DNA from: Microbacterium hatanonis
GTDB lineage: Bacteria > Actinomycetota > Actinomycetes > Actinomycetales > Microbacteriaceae
NCBI RefSeq assembly: GCF_008017415.1
Contig: NZ_VRSV01000002.1
Location: forward strand, 496,001 to 560,000
Length of the DNA: 64,000 nt
Reading direction: 5' to 3'
The notes beneath the pieces are model-generated. The model made no database searches. It had not been told where the DNA came from and saw only the letters and a program-made list of their open reading frames with translations. Made by a program: the position numbers and the translations under genes. Below, one piece after another: positions 24,520 to 33,418 of the stretch; the stretch's first letter is position 1, and every line of letters starts with the position of its first letter.

Positions 24520-25857
24520 ATGCAGCAGTCCAACATCCAGCGGGGTGTGCGGCCCCGATTCGTCGCGGTCGGTGCGCTCATCGGCGCCTCTTCCCTGATT
24601 CTCGCCGGTTGCGCCGGCGGTGGTGGCGACGGAGAGGCGTCGGGGTCGACGCTCACCGTTCAGGTCCAGTCCGTCCAGCAACCCGCCTTCGAGTACGCTG
24701 CGGGAATCTTCGAGGAGGAGAACCCCGGGGTCACGGTCGAATTCCAGACCGTCACCGAGCAGCAGAAGGCCACGACCAACTCGCAGATCATGGCGTCGTC
24801 GAACGCACCCGACATCGGCCTCGTGCCGGTCAACGCGCAGCCCTACTTCGACCTCGTCAAGGCGGATGCTCTCGAGCCGCTCGACGATCTGTGGGCGGAC
24901 GCCGACCTGGAGGCCCGCTACGGCGACGTCATCGCCAACTCCCTGAAGTGGGACGGCACCCCGTACCTCGCGCTGTTTGACACGACCTTCTACAACGTCG
25001 TGTATTACAACAAGGATGCTTTCGCGGCAGCGGGCGTGACTGCACCCGAGAACCACCAGATCGCGTCGAACGAAGAGCTCTACGACATCGTCTCCAAGCT
25101 CGACGGGGCCGGTTATGACGGACTCGCCGCCGGTGGAGCCGCCGGATATCAGCTCGGCTGGCTGGTTGACGCGCAGTTGCAGGCCAACGCTCCGGAGGCG
25201 CTCGAGGATTACCTCGTTTCGTGGCAGCCGGGCGTAGAGCCGGAGGTCTCGTACGACGACCCCCAGTTCACCGACTCGCTCGCCCAGATCGGCGAGTGGA
25301 ACGAGCGGGGGGTGTTCCAGGAGGGTATGGCCGGAGCCGCCGGTGACCAGGCGCAGGCCGCGTTCACCGCCGGAGACGCGGCGATGTTCCTCGGGGGCTC
25401 CTGGATTCCCTCGATCCTTGGCGACGTCGATTTCGAGTACGACTGGCTGCTGCTGCCGGGTGCGGGCGACGAGCCCACGCTTCCCTCACTGTTCGCCGGC
25501 GACACGCTCGCCATACCGAAGACGTCGCAGAACATCGACCTCGCCAAGAAGTTCCTCGCGGTCTATTCCTCGGACGATGTCCAGACCTACGCCGCGGAGA
25601 ACGTCGGCTCCCTCCCGGCCGTGAACACGGTGGCCGCCTCCGACCTTCCCGGCTTGGGTCCGGTGGTTCAGAGCGTGGTCGAATTCACCAACACGGTCGG
25701 CTTCGGCCTCGGATGGACGAGCACGCTGCCCGGTTCGCTGGGCGGCTCCTTCATCGACCCCCAGGTTCAGCAGCTCGTGAGCGGCCAGACCACTGCGGAG
25801 CAGATCGGTCAGGCGGAGCAGAGCGCGTTTGAGACCTGGAAATCGCAGAACGACTGA
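24520..25857 (+). CDS. ABC sugar transporter substrate-binding lipoprotein
   Basis: A 445-aa family-1 extracellular solute-binding protein. Signal peptide ends in lipobox L-A-G-C near residue 30; the mature start is Gly/Ser-rich. SBP_bac_1 features follow: FEYAAGIFEEENPGVTVEFQ, YNKDAFAAAGV and a W-rich ligand pocket. Such proteins bind oligosaccharides for CUT1 importers. Start ATG 24520 has ggag 5 bases upstream (GTG 24514 is possible). It lies between GH29 and two permeases under the predicted LacI site, so fucose-containing oligosaccharides are the likely ligand. Confidence 0.88.
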   Translation: MQQSNIQRGVRPRFVAVGALIGASSLILAGCAGGGGDGEASGSTLTVQVQSVQQPAFEYAAGIFEEENPGVTVEFQTVTEQQKATTNSQIMASSNAPDIGLVPVNAQPYFDLVKADALEPLDDLWADADLEARYGDVIANSLKWDGTPYLALFDTTFYNVVYYNKDAFAAAGVTAPENHQIASNEELYDIVSKLDGAGYDGLAAGGAAGYQLGWLVDAQLQANAPEALEDYLVSWQPGVEPEVSYDDPQFTDSLAQIGEWNERGVFQEGMAGAAGDQAQAAFTAGDAAMFLGGSWIPSILGDVDFEYDWLLLPGAGDEPTLPSLFAGDTLAIPKTSQNIDLAKKFLAVYSSDDVQTYAAENVGSLPAVNTVAASDLPGLGPVVQSVVEFTNTVGFGLGWTSTLPGSLGGSFIDPQVQQLVSGQTTAEQIGQAEQSAFETWKSQND

Positions 25858-25862
25858 CATGT

Positions 25863-25900
25863 GAAGGGGTGCCGTTCGCTTCGGCGAGCGGCATCCCTTC
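25863..25900 (+). other. 17-bp hairpin with TTCG tetraloop between binding protein and permease genes
   Basis: Arms 25863-25879 and 25884-25900 pair over 17 bp (two G-T) around ttcg. No T-run follows and the permease gene begins 18 bases later. It probably stabilises the binding-protein mRNA or partly stops transcription, giving more binding protein than permease. Confidence 0.7.
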
Positions 25901-25918
25901 ATGTCTCCTGAAAGGCAC

Positions 25919-26875
25919 ATGGTGACCTCACTCGATACCGTGTCGGCAGTCCTCCCGAATAAGCCCGGGCGCCGTCGACGAAACGACCGCGCATCCACCA
26001 CACTTCGGCGCGGTACCCCCGCCGAAGTGTGGTGGATGCTCGTCCCGGCGCTGATTATCCTCGCGCTCTTCTTCGGCCTTCCGATCGTCGATCTCATCCG
26101 GACGTCCTTCACGCGGTGGCCGGGCATCGGCGAGCCCACCTTTATCGGCACTGACAACTACATCACCGCGTTCACGAGCCCCGAGGTGCGAGAGGCGCTC
26201 CTGCGCTCCGTTCTTCTGGGTGTCGGCGCGGCACTCATCCTTTCGACGATCGCGACTGTCCTGGCCGCGCTCATCTCGGGCGGTCTCCGGGGTAAGAGCA
26301 TCTATCGGGTGATCTGGTTCCTTCCCGCGATCGCGCCGCCGTCCGCCGTCGCCGTGTTCTGGGCCTTGTCCGTGCAGCCGAGATCGGGAGCGGTCAACGC
26401 GTTCCTCGGCGCCCTCGGACTCGGTGACACCCATGCGTGGCTCGCCGATCCTTCGACGGCTCTTTACGTCATCATCGCCGTCGCCGTCTGGGCCGGCGTC
26501 GGGTTCGCGTTCCTGGTCATCCTCGGCGCGATGGAGGAGGTGCCCGTCTCCGTCTATGAGGCGGCGTCGATCGACGGGGCCTCGAGAATCCGACAGTTCT
26601 TCTTCATCACGCTCCCTCTCGTGCGACCGGTGCTCTCGATGATCGTCCTCCTCGAAGTCATCTGGGCCTTCAACGGCTTCACGCTCGTATGGGGAATGAC
26701 GCAGGGCGGTCCGGGTAACGCGACCAGCATCCTGCCGGTGCAGGTCTATAAGGATGCCTTCTTGTTCTCGAACTTCGGTCTCGCCGCTGCCGTCAGCGTC
26801 GTGGGCGGAATTCTGCTTCTCGTCGTCGGCCTCGTCGGCCAATGGCTGGGCTCCCGGAAAGGGGCGGACGAATGA
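25919..26875 (+). CDS. ABC sugar transporter permease (MalF-type)
   Basis: About 318 aa, six membrane helices after an Arg-rich cytoplasmic N-terminus of about 40 residues. The EAA loop is E-A-A-S-I-D-G-A (about residue 215), contacting the ATPase. It is MalF/UgpA-like, pairs with the next gene, and has no ATPase gene beside it. ATG 25919 or GTG 25922 may be the start; the ribosome site aaagg suits the latter slightly better. Confidence 0.9.
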   Translation: MVTSLDTVSAVLPNKPGRRRRNDRASTTLRRGTPAEVWWMLVPALIILALFFGLPIVDLIRTSFTRWPGIGEPTFIGTDNYITAFTSPEVREALLRSVLLGVGAALILSTIATVLAALISGGLRGKSIYRVIWFLPAIAPPSAVAVFWALSVQPRSGAVNAFLGALGLGDTHAWLADPSTALYVIIAVAVWAGVGFAFLVILGAMEEVPVSVYEAASIDGASRIRQFFFITLPLVRPVLSMIVLLEVIWAFNGFTLVWGMTQGGPGNATSILPVQVYKDAFLFSNFGLAAAVSVVGGILLLVVGLVGQWLGSRKGADE

Positions 26876-27723
26876 CCCGCAAGAAACGCGTGCGCGCCGG
26901 AACAGTCGTCGGCCACACCGGCGCGATCCTCTGGAGTGCCCTGGCGCTCATTCCCTTCGCGCTCATCGTCCTCTTGGCTTTCAAGTCGAACACCGATATC
27001 TACACCGATCCGCTCGGCCTCATCGGTGTCGATTGGCGTCCTGAGAATTTCTCCGAAGCGTGGAACGGGGCGCCGGGCGGCCAGGGTTTCGCGGTGTATC
27101 TGCTCAACTCGGCCGTCGTGACCTCGATCGCCATCGCGGGATGTCTGCTCGTGGGGGCACTTACCGCCTATTTCGCGACACTGGCTTCCACCCGTGTGCG
27201 GCTGCTGATCGTGCGGCTCTTCCTCGTCGCGACGACGTTGCCGTTGATCATGCTGCTCATCCCGTACTACACGGCCTTCAATGCTCTGGACCTGCTGGGC
27301 TCGCCGTGGGCGCTCGGCGTGCTCTACATCGCGCTGTGCCTTCCGACATGCGTGCTCATCCTGCATAGCTTCTACCTCGGATTCCCGTCCGAGCTCGCGG
27401 AGGCGGCCTCCATCGACGGACTCGGCCGGTTCCAGACCTTCGTGAGAATCGTCTTGCCACTCTCGAAGGGTCCGATCGTCGCGGTCGGGATGATCAACGC
27501 GTTCTTCGTGTGGGGAGAGACGCAGCTCGCGATCGTTCTTCTACAGTCGCCGTCCAGCCGCACCATTCCCGTGGGTCTGCTCGACTTTAAGGGGCAGTTC
27601 GCCAGCAACACCGGCGCCATCTTCGCGGGGTTGACGCTGGCGACGATCCCGCTCATCATCGTCTACCTGATCTTCAACCGGACGATCACGAAGGGCGTCG
27701 CCCTCGGCGGAGTCTTCCGTTAG
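26872..27723 (+). CDS. ABC sugar transporter permease (MalG-type)
   Basis: A 283-aa MalG/UgpE-like permease with six helices and EAA loop E-A-A-S-I-D-G-L (about residue 180). ATG overlaps the stop of the partner permease (ATGA). Together they form the membrane pore of importer 1. The C-terminus ITKGVALGGVFR is typical of the family's ATPase-contacting end. Confidence 0.9.
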   Translation: MTRKKRVRAGTVVGHTGAILWSALALIPFALIVLLAFKSNTDIYTDPLGLIGVDWRPENFSEAWNGAPGGQGFAVYLLNSAVVTSIAIAGCLLVGALTAYFATLASTRVRLLIVRLFLVATTLPLIMLLIPYYTAFNALDLLGSPWALGVLYIALCLPTCVLILHSFYLGFPSELAEAASIDGLGRFQTFVRIVLPLSKGPIVAVGMINAFFVWGETQLAIVLLQSPSSRTIPVGLLDFKGQFASNTGAIFAGLTLATIPLIIVYLIFNRTITKGVALGGVFR

Positions 27724-27768
27724 CCACCGCCGGCGGATCTCATCCCCTTGACCAGAAAGGAAGCGTCC

Positions 27769-28140
27769 GTGGCGCAGACGAGTACCCCCAGCCGGATCTG
27801 TTTCACCCTGCAGGTGCGGCCGGAGATGCTGGCCGAGTACATCGAGAAACACTCGCCGGTGAGCAGCGAGATGCTCGCGGAGATCGCCGCCGCGGGGCGT
27901 CGCAACTACTCGCTGTTCGTCGATGACCAGGGTTGTCTCATCGGCTACTACGAGACGGACGACGATGCTGCGGCGCAGAGGTATCTCGCAGCGTCCCCCG
28001 TCGCCGCTCGGTGGGAGGCGGAAATGGCGCCCTACTTCATGGCGCTCACCGGCCGGCCCGACCAGGCTGCTCGCCAGCTTCGCGAGGTGTTCCACCTCGA
28101 GACGCAGTCGGCGTCCTCGGATCAGCCGCCTCGGAGATGA
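27769..28140 (+). CDS. L-rhamnose mutarotase family protein (RhaM-like)
   Basis: About 123 aa from GTG 27769, with aaagg 8 bases before it; a TTG at 27748 in frame is less likely. RhaM-family features: ICFTLQVRPEMLAEYIEKHSPV with the conserved Tyr and His, GRRNYSLFVDDQGCLIGYYE, and W in AARWEAEM. The family interconverts anomers of L-rhamnose and related sugars. Its place at the end of importer 1 suggests it handles an incoming sugar anomer. It coexists with FucU, a different mutarotase fold, in the same locus. Confidence 0.85.
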   Translation: MAQTSTPSRICFTLQVRPEMLAEYIEKHSPVSSEMLAEIAAAGRRNYSLFVDDQGCLIGYYETDDDAAAQRYLAASPVAARWEAEMAPYFMALTGRPDQAARQLREVFHLETQSASSDQPPRR

Positions 28141-28161
28141 CGCACAGAGGTACCGACGACC

Positions 28162-29274
28162 TCACGTGTTCCTTGGCGCGGCGGTGCTCTGGCGGACCAT
28201 CAGTGTAGGGCTGATCACAACACGATGTGTGGGGCGGTCGGGCGAACTGATCCGTTTGGCCAGGAGGTCGACGGCCGCATGGCCCACGGTCGCGCGCGGG
28301 GGGCTGACGGCCGTGAGTGCAGGGCTGAAGAGTTGGGCGACCTCATCGTCGTACGCGATGACCGACAGATCGCCCGGCACCGAGATTCCCCGATTCAGAG
28401 CGAGATCGACGATAGCCATCGCTTCCGGATCGGAATGCACGAGCAGGCCCGTCGTCCTCGCCTTCAGAACCGCGTCGAGGGTGTGATCGACGACGCTCGA
28501 GAAATCGGCGCTCCCACGATCGGGAAGCACTTCCTCGATCCCGTGGCCCGGCATGAGACCCAGCTCCTCGCAGGCGGCGTGCCAGCCCGTGGCGATCCTG
28601 CGCGATGTCGGTGAATTGCGTGAGAGAACCAGACCCACCTTGGTATGCCCGAGCTCTGCGAGATGACGGGCCGCCAGCACGGCACCGAAGGCGTGGTCGC
28701 TCACCACGGACTCCACGGGCCGCCCCTCGGGGTAGACCACTGCGTCACGCTCGACGAGCACGCTCGGGATTCCCGAGTCGTACAGCCACTGGATCACATC
28801 TTGCGCGTGAGGGGTGTCGGTGTTCGGGGCCGCGATGATGCCGCGCACATCCTCCGTCGCCACCAACCGCTCGAGCACGGGCCGCTCGTCCTGCAGCTCG
28901 TACGAGGCGCCTCGCAGGAGGAGCCGAACCCCCAAGCGACGCGCCTCCTCCTCCATGCCCCGCACGACTCCCGGCCAGTAGTAGTTCAAGGAAGGCACGA
29001 GCACCGCGATCGCCCCCGCATCGACATCCGGGAGGGATGCGGGGACCACGTCGGACAGGTGGGGCGTGCCGCCGGTCGCCACGGCGCCGCCGTGCACTCG
29101 CTGAAGCAGACCCTCACCCTCCATCTGTGCGAGATCGCGGCGCAAGGTAACCGGCGCGACACCCAGGTCGGCGAGCAACTGCGAGACCCGGACGGCACCG
29201 TCGCGAGCGAGCGCCGCGAGAACGTGCGCTCTGCGCTCGGCGGCGAGGGGCGGATGCTGCAGCTGATCGGTCAT
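28162..29274 (-). CDS. DeoR-type HTH / LacI-type sensor hybrid regulator
   Basis: A 370-aa regulator. The N-terminal 60 residues form a DeoR-like winged helix (RRAHVLAALARDGAVRVSQLL, VTLRRDLAQMEGEGLL), linked directly to a LacI/periplasmic-binding-protein-like domain (about 95-365: LGHTKVGLVLSRNSPTS, VPGDLSVIAYDDEVAQLFSPALTAV). Such hybrids act as sugar-responsive repressors. ATG overlaps the stop of the heparinase II/III-like gene (ATGA). I infer that it controls the divergent promoter at 31303-31358, where 8-bp direct repeats and an imperfect inverted repeat occur. Confidence 0.85.
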   Translation of the reverse strand: MTDQLQHPPLAAERRAHVLAALARDGAVRVSQLLADLGVAPVTLRRDLAQMEGEGLLQRVHGGAVATGGTPHLSDVVPASLPDVDAGAIAVLVPSLNYYWPGVVRGMEEEARRLGVRLLLRGASYELQDERPVLERLVATEDVRGIIAAPNTDTPHAQDVIQWLYDSGIPSVLVERDAVVYPEGRPVESVVSDHAFGAVLAARHLAELGHTKVGLVLSRNSPTSRRIATGWHAACEELGLMPGHGIEEVLPDRGSADFSSVVDHTLDAVLKARTTGLLVHSDPEAMAIVDLALNRGISVPGDLSVIAYDDEVAQLFSPALTAVSPPRATVGHAAVDLLAKRISSPDRPTHRVVISPTLMVRQSTAAPRNT

Positions 29275-31301
29275 CGCACTGCCCCCTTCTCTGTCGAGCC
29301 CGCCACGAGGCGGTCGTCCATTTCTACCGTGATTACGGCTCGAGCTCGATCGTCGACAGGGAGGATGACGCGAGTGAGCGTACGCCCCCACACATCGGAG
29401 AGGAACGGGTCGGTCAGCGAGCGGACCTCTGAGCGCGCGATGATCTCCCTCGGCCAGCGCACCACCACCGGCGGCGCCGAAGCCACGGGGACGACCCGCG
29501 CACCGCCCGGGTGCAGCGACACGGTTCCCGCGATGAGCAGGTGCAGAGACGTCGAAGCGGGCGAACCCACGGAGGGCTCGAGCTGCCACTCGTCGATGAT
29601 CTCCACCCGCTGCGCGCGTCGATCCAATCGTGCCCGTCGGCGCCACCCGTGGAGCGCATCCACGTCGTAGGCGCCCGCGAGCTCCAGGTCCTGCGCGGAC
29701 GCGTGGTCGCTGACGTCGACGACGACGTCACTCGCTGCCCAACGCCTCCCCGGCGGCTGGGCAGCGCCTCGAATCTCGGGCACGTTATGCCAGGTGCTCT
29801 GCATCGTCCAGATGTCGTAACGGTCGGGGCCGAAGGTCTGCTTGGTGTACGTCGGGCGCCCGGCATCCACGATGACGGGGACTCCGTCGGCGGCGACGAT
29901 GAACGAGCCGACGTCGTTGTGATTGTGGTTCTCGCCGTTGTGGCCGCCTTTCACAACGAGGGTCAGGCCCTCCGTCCGGCCCGCGTCTTGCCGCGCGAGC
30001 AGCATCTGCGTAGAGGGCAGGACGACGTCGCGGGGGAGCGGAGTCGTCCCCGCGGCGCCCACCCACGCCGGATCCGTCATCCCTCGCAGGACTCGACCGA
30101 GACCCTCTGCTTCGGAGGCCACAGCCGCGCCCTCGTTCCGATGCGAGGCGGCGTGCGCAGCTGCGGCGTCGTCGCCGACGCGGAGCGCCGCGCGATGAAG
30201 CGCGTGCCAGGGCTGATCGGTCGAGGGTCGGGCCTGACCGTCGGCGAAGTTGACGTACCACGGCCCCCCCAAATGGCTGCGGTGGGGGAAGGCGATCGTC
30301 TCGCGCAACGCGGCGATGTGACGCGTCGGGTCGAGCGCATCTCCGGTGGCGACGGCCAGCAGATCGAGAGCCTCGAGGGCCCGGCATGCGCCGTTCCACC
30401 AGTAGCCGAAACCCTCGTCGATCGCCCCGTCGTCCGGGAGCGCCGCGACATAGCGGTCGATGCCGTCGAGGGCGAGGGCGATCGTCTCGACGCGCAGTCG
30501 TGAGTCGCGGGGGTCGTCGAGCAGTCGTAGTGCAGCGGTGAGGACGTTTCCATGGATCCAGGGATTCCAGTTGTGCACGTCACCGTCGAGACCGATCCAG
30601 TGCCAATCGCGCCGCTCAAGGAAAGGGTCGATGACGCGCTCGCGTACCTCGTCGCGGATCCGGGCGCGGAGCCCCGGGTAGCGGGCATCGAGCGCGTCCG
30701 CGAGGAGATGGTCGATCCAGGCGAGTTGTGCGGCGACTTCGCCAGCGCCGAGGTCGAGGAACGGCGCGGAGATCGTCGCCAAGACGGCGCCGTGGCGCTC
30801 GCGGGTGTCGTCATGAGCCGGCCAGCACCACGACGACTGCTCGCAGAGCAGCTGGACGCCGTCGGCCACCGCGTCGATCCACGCGTCGTCGAGAGTGTGC
30901 GCCGCGGCCACCACGGCTCGCGTGAGCCGGCGCTGTCGTTCGAATGCCGGGCGCTCCCATACCTCGCGGTCGCCGTCGCGGTGCACACGGGCGGCGTCGC
31001 TCGCGAGGGGTTGGGGCCAGGAGGTGTCACGCTCCGCCTCCGCGCGCCCGATGATGGCTCGCACCGTCGGCGAATCGACGGACCCCGCCGGACCCCACAC
31101 GCCGCGATCGGTCGCCGAAGAGACAGGCAGCGACTGATCGGGCGGAGGGAGGAGCCGTGAAAGTGCGACCTCCCATTCGCCCGTGTCCGCGCCCGCCTGA
31201 CTCGCAAGAATGTCGATGAGCGGCCGAACTCTCGACCCGGTGAGCGTCGTGGCGATGATTGGCCCCTTCCGATGGCGGGCTTCTCTGCCCGAAGCGATCA
31301 T
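29271..31301 (-). CDS. Heparinase II/III-family protein, probable cytoplasmic oligosaccharide lyase
   Basis: A 676-aa protein. An N-terminal alpha/alpha toroid (about 95-390) has NWNPWIHGN and EGFGYWWNGACRALEA. A C-terminal beta-sandwich of the heparinase II/III type (about 420-665) has G-G-H-N-G-E-N-H-N-H-N-D-V-G-S and GVPVIVDAGRPTYT. Families PL12, PL15, PL17 and PL21 use this architecture to cleave uronic-acid glycosides by beta-elimination. No signal peptide, so it should act on imported oligosaccharides, making unsaturated ends for the GH88 enzyme. ATG 31301 coincides with the predicted transcription start of a strong promoter, so the message may be leaderless. Confidence 0.82.
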   Translation of the reverse strand: MIASGREARHRKGPIIATTLTGSRVRPLIDILASQAGADTGEWEVALSRLLPPPDQSLPVSSATDRGVWGPAGSVDSPTVRAIIGRAEAERDTSWPQPLASDAARVHRDGDREVWERPAFERQRRLTRAVVAAAHTLDDAWIDAVADGVQLLCEQSSWCWPAHDDTRERHGAVLATISAPFLDLGAGEVAAQLAWIDHLLADALDARYPGLRARIRDEVRERVIDPFLERRDWHWIGLDGDVHNWNPWIHGNVLTAALRLLDDPRDSRLRVETIALALDGIDRYVAALPDDGAIDEGFGYWWNGACRALEALDLLAVATGDALDPTRHIAALRETIAFPHRSHLGGPWYVNFADGQARPSTDQPWHALHRAALRVGDDAAAAHAASHRNEGAAVASEAEGLGRVLRGMTDPAWVGAAGTTPLPRDVVLPSTQMLLARQDAGRTEGLTLVVKGGHNGENHNHNDVGSFIVAADGVPVIVDAGRPTYTKQTFGPDRYDIWTMQSTWHNVPEIRGAAQPPGRRWAASDVVVDVSDHASAQDLELAGAYDVDALHGWRRRARLDRRAQRVEIIDEWQLEPSVGSPASTSLHLLIAGTVSLHPGGARVVPVASAPPVVVRWPREIIARSEVRSLTDPFLSDVWGRTLTRVILPVDDRARAVITVEMDDRLVAGSTEKGAVR

Positions 31302-31302
31302 A

Positions 31303-31358
31303 AACGATCATATAGATAAATATTCGTTCTTGCAATGAACGAGATGGGTCGGTAATCT
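31303..31358. promoter_or_regulatory. Divergent promoters sharing one palindromic -35 (TTGCAA), with candidate operator
   Basis: TTGCAA at 31330-31335 is its own reverse complement. Rightward it is followed by 17 nt and TAATCT (31353-31358); leftward by 17 nt and TATGAT (31307-31312). Direct repeats cgatcata occur at 31295-31302 and 31305-31312, and aacga/tcgtt arms at 31303-31328; these are candidate sites for the DeoR-LacI hybrid. Confidence 0.6.
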
Positions 31359-31408
31359 CCCAAACCGGACGAACTTTTCCTGTCGTCCCTACCATTCAAG
31401 GGAGAATC

Positions 31409-33418
31409 GTGGTCACCGTCGACTGGAGCAGGGAGCAGTGGGTGGCGCTCGCCGACCGAATGCTTGGTGCCGTCGAACCATGGGCCTCTCCCCGCTTCTC
31501 CCGCATCACCCTCCCCGGCGAGGCGGGCGGATACGGAACGGATGTCGACGGCCTCGAAGGATTCGCCCGGACCTTCCTTCTCGCGGGCTTCCGCATCGCA
31601 GGGGCGCGAGGGCAGGGCGTCGATCGGCTCATCGCGAACTACGCCAGCGGTATCCGCGCCGGTGTCGACCCCGCAGACCCCGACCGATGGGTGCGGTTGG
31701 ACGAGCATCCGCAGGCGAAGGTGGAAGCAGCATCCATCGCCCTCATCCTCGATATGACGCGCCCGTGGATCTGGGACCAGCTCGACGAGCTGACCCGATC
31801 GCGCGTCATCGAGTACCTCGCACCCGTCGTCGGGGACGAGACGTACCCGCAGACCAATTGGGTGTGGTTCCGCCTCGTGGTGCAGACCTTTCTCCGCTCG
31901 GTCGGCGGGCCCTGGTCGGCGACGGATATCGCCGCCGACCTCGCCCGCCACGACTCGTTCGCTCGCGGGGGCGGGTGGTCGTCCGACGGGGATGAGCGGG
32001 CGTTCGACCACTACGTCGGATGGGCGCTTCACGTGTACCCCGTGCTCTGGGCACGGATGCAGGGAGCATCTGACCTCGCAGACGGGCGCACGGCGTCGGA
32101 CGTCGCCGCGCTCGATCGTTATCTCCTCGATGCGGTCGCCCTCGTCGGCGCGGACGGTGCCCCGCTGTTCCAAGGTCGGAGCCTCGTCTACCGCTTCGCC
32201 GCCGCCGCCCCCTTCTGGGCAGGAGTGCTCGCCGGAGTCTCCTCCACCGATGCGGGCACCCTTCGCCGCGCGGCTTCCGCCGTCGTCGAGTATTTCGGCG
32301 CTCACGGGGTGCCGGATGCCGACGGACTGCTCACTCTCGGATGGCACGGCGCCTGGCCCGTCCTCGCACAGTCGTACTCCGGTCCGGCCTCCCCCTACTG
32401 GGCGGCGAAAGGGCTGCTGGGCATCGCCTTGCCGGCCGACCACCCCGTCTGGAAGGCGGCCGGTCAGCCTCTCCCCATCGAGAGGGGTGACGACATGCGC
32501 GTGATCGACGCGGCGGGGTGGGTCGTCTCGGGGACGCACGCTGACGGGGTGGTGCGCGTCGTCAACCACGGGACCGATCACGCGTTGGCCGACGCCGTCA
32601 CCGCCGACTCGCCGCTGTATGCGCGCATGGGGTACTCGACCGCCACCACTCCCCTCCTCGATCCGCGAGCGTGGCGAGAGCCCGTGGAACAGTCCGTCGT
32701 GCTCGTCGACGAACAGGGGCGCAGCACCCATCGCACCGCGATGCGAATACTGGATGCGCGGATCGACGTCGAATCTTCGGGCGATCGGATCGGTGTCGCG
32801 GGGTCTGTCACGCGCGCGCACTGGATGCATTTCGACGACGGTCAGGTCGGTCACGGATCGGGCCTGGTCGGGGAGCCGACCTTCGCGGCCGACATCATCA
32901 CCTGGTCCATCGTCCGCGGCGAGTGGGAGGTGCGCTGCGTCTACGTCAGCAACCCCTCGTCGGGCATCTGTACCGACTACTTGAAGGTTCGCCTCGGCGG
33001 ATGGGCTCTTGCCGCAGACGCTGCCGACATCATCACCGGCGGCGGAGCCGCAGCTGTTTCCGCCGGCCCGCTCCACAGCGTCATCCAGGCACTCGGACGC
33101 CCCGCTGACACCGCAGTCATCGAACACCCCGACGCGAGTCCCCTCGGCGCGCGCTCGTTCGTCCCCACCGTGGCGAGCGCGCTCGCCGTGGGGGAGTGGA
33201 CCCTCACCGCTCTGGCTCTGCGCGGGACGACCGGACCGGTGCCCGACGCGCAGCTCATCGACGAGCGTCCGTCGGTGAGTGTCACGTGGCCGGATGGAGC
33301 CCGCACCGTGACCGATCTTTCCCACCCCCATGACCGCGAGTGCGTCACCGAAGCATCGCCGGTCACCGGAAACCCACCGTCGGGTTCCGGCGCCATCGCA
33401 AAGGAGCAGCACACATGA
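31409..33418 (+). CDS. DUF2264 domain-containing protein
   Basis: A 669-aa cytoplasmic protein whose N-terminal two thirds match the DUF2264 pattern: DGLEGFARTFLLAGFRIAG, QTNWVWFRLVVQTFLR, DHYVGWALHVYPVLWAR, and FQGRSLVYRFAAAAPFWAG. It is rich in Trp/Tyr/His and looks like an alpha/alpha-toroid carbohydrate-active protein; the C-terminal third is mostly beta-strands. I know of no firmly assigned function. It is divergent from the heparinase-like lyase under a shared -35 and overlaps the next importer gene (ATGA), implying a catalytic role on imported uronic-acid oligosaccharides. GTG start has aaggga 5 bases upstream. Confidence 0.8.
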   Translation: MVTVDWSREQWVALADRMLGAVEPWASPRFSRITLPGEAGGYGTDVDGLEGFARTFLLAGFRIAGARGQGVDRLIANYASGIRAGVDPADPDRWVRLDEHPQAKVEAASIALILDMTRPWIWDQLDELTRSRVIEYLAPVVGDETYPQTNWVWFRLVVQTFLRSVGGPWSATDIAADLARHDSFARGGGWSSDGDERAFDHYVGWALHVYPVLWARMQGASDLADGRTASDVAALDRYLLDAVALVGADGAPLFQGRSLVYRFAAAAPFWAGVLAGVSSTDAGTLRRAASAVVEYFGAHGVPDADGLLTLGWHGAWPVLAQSYSGPASPYWAAKGLLGIALPADHPVWKAAGQPLPIERGDDMRVIDAAGWVVSGTHADGVVRVVNHGTDHALADAVTADSPLYARMGYSTATTPLLDPRAWREPVEQSVVLVDEQGRSTHRTAMRILDARIDVESSGDRIGVAGSVTRAHWMHFDDGQVGHGSGLVGEPTFAADIITWSIVRGEWEVRCVYVSNPSSGICTDYLKVRLGGWALAADAADIITGGGAAAVSAGPLHSVIQALGRPADTAVIEHPDASPLGARSFVPTVASALAVGEWTLTALALRGTTGPVPDAQLIDERPSVSVTWPDGARTVTDLSHPHDRECVTEASPVTGNPPSGSGAIAKEQHT

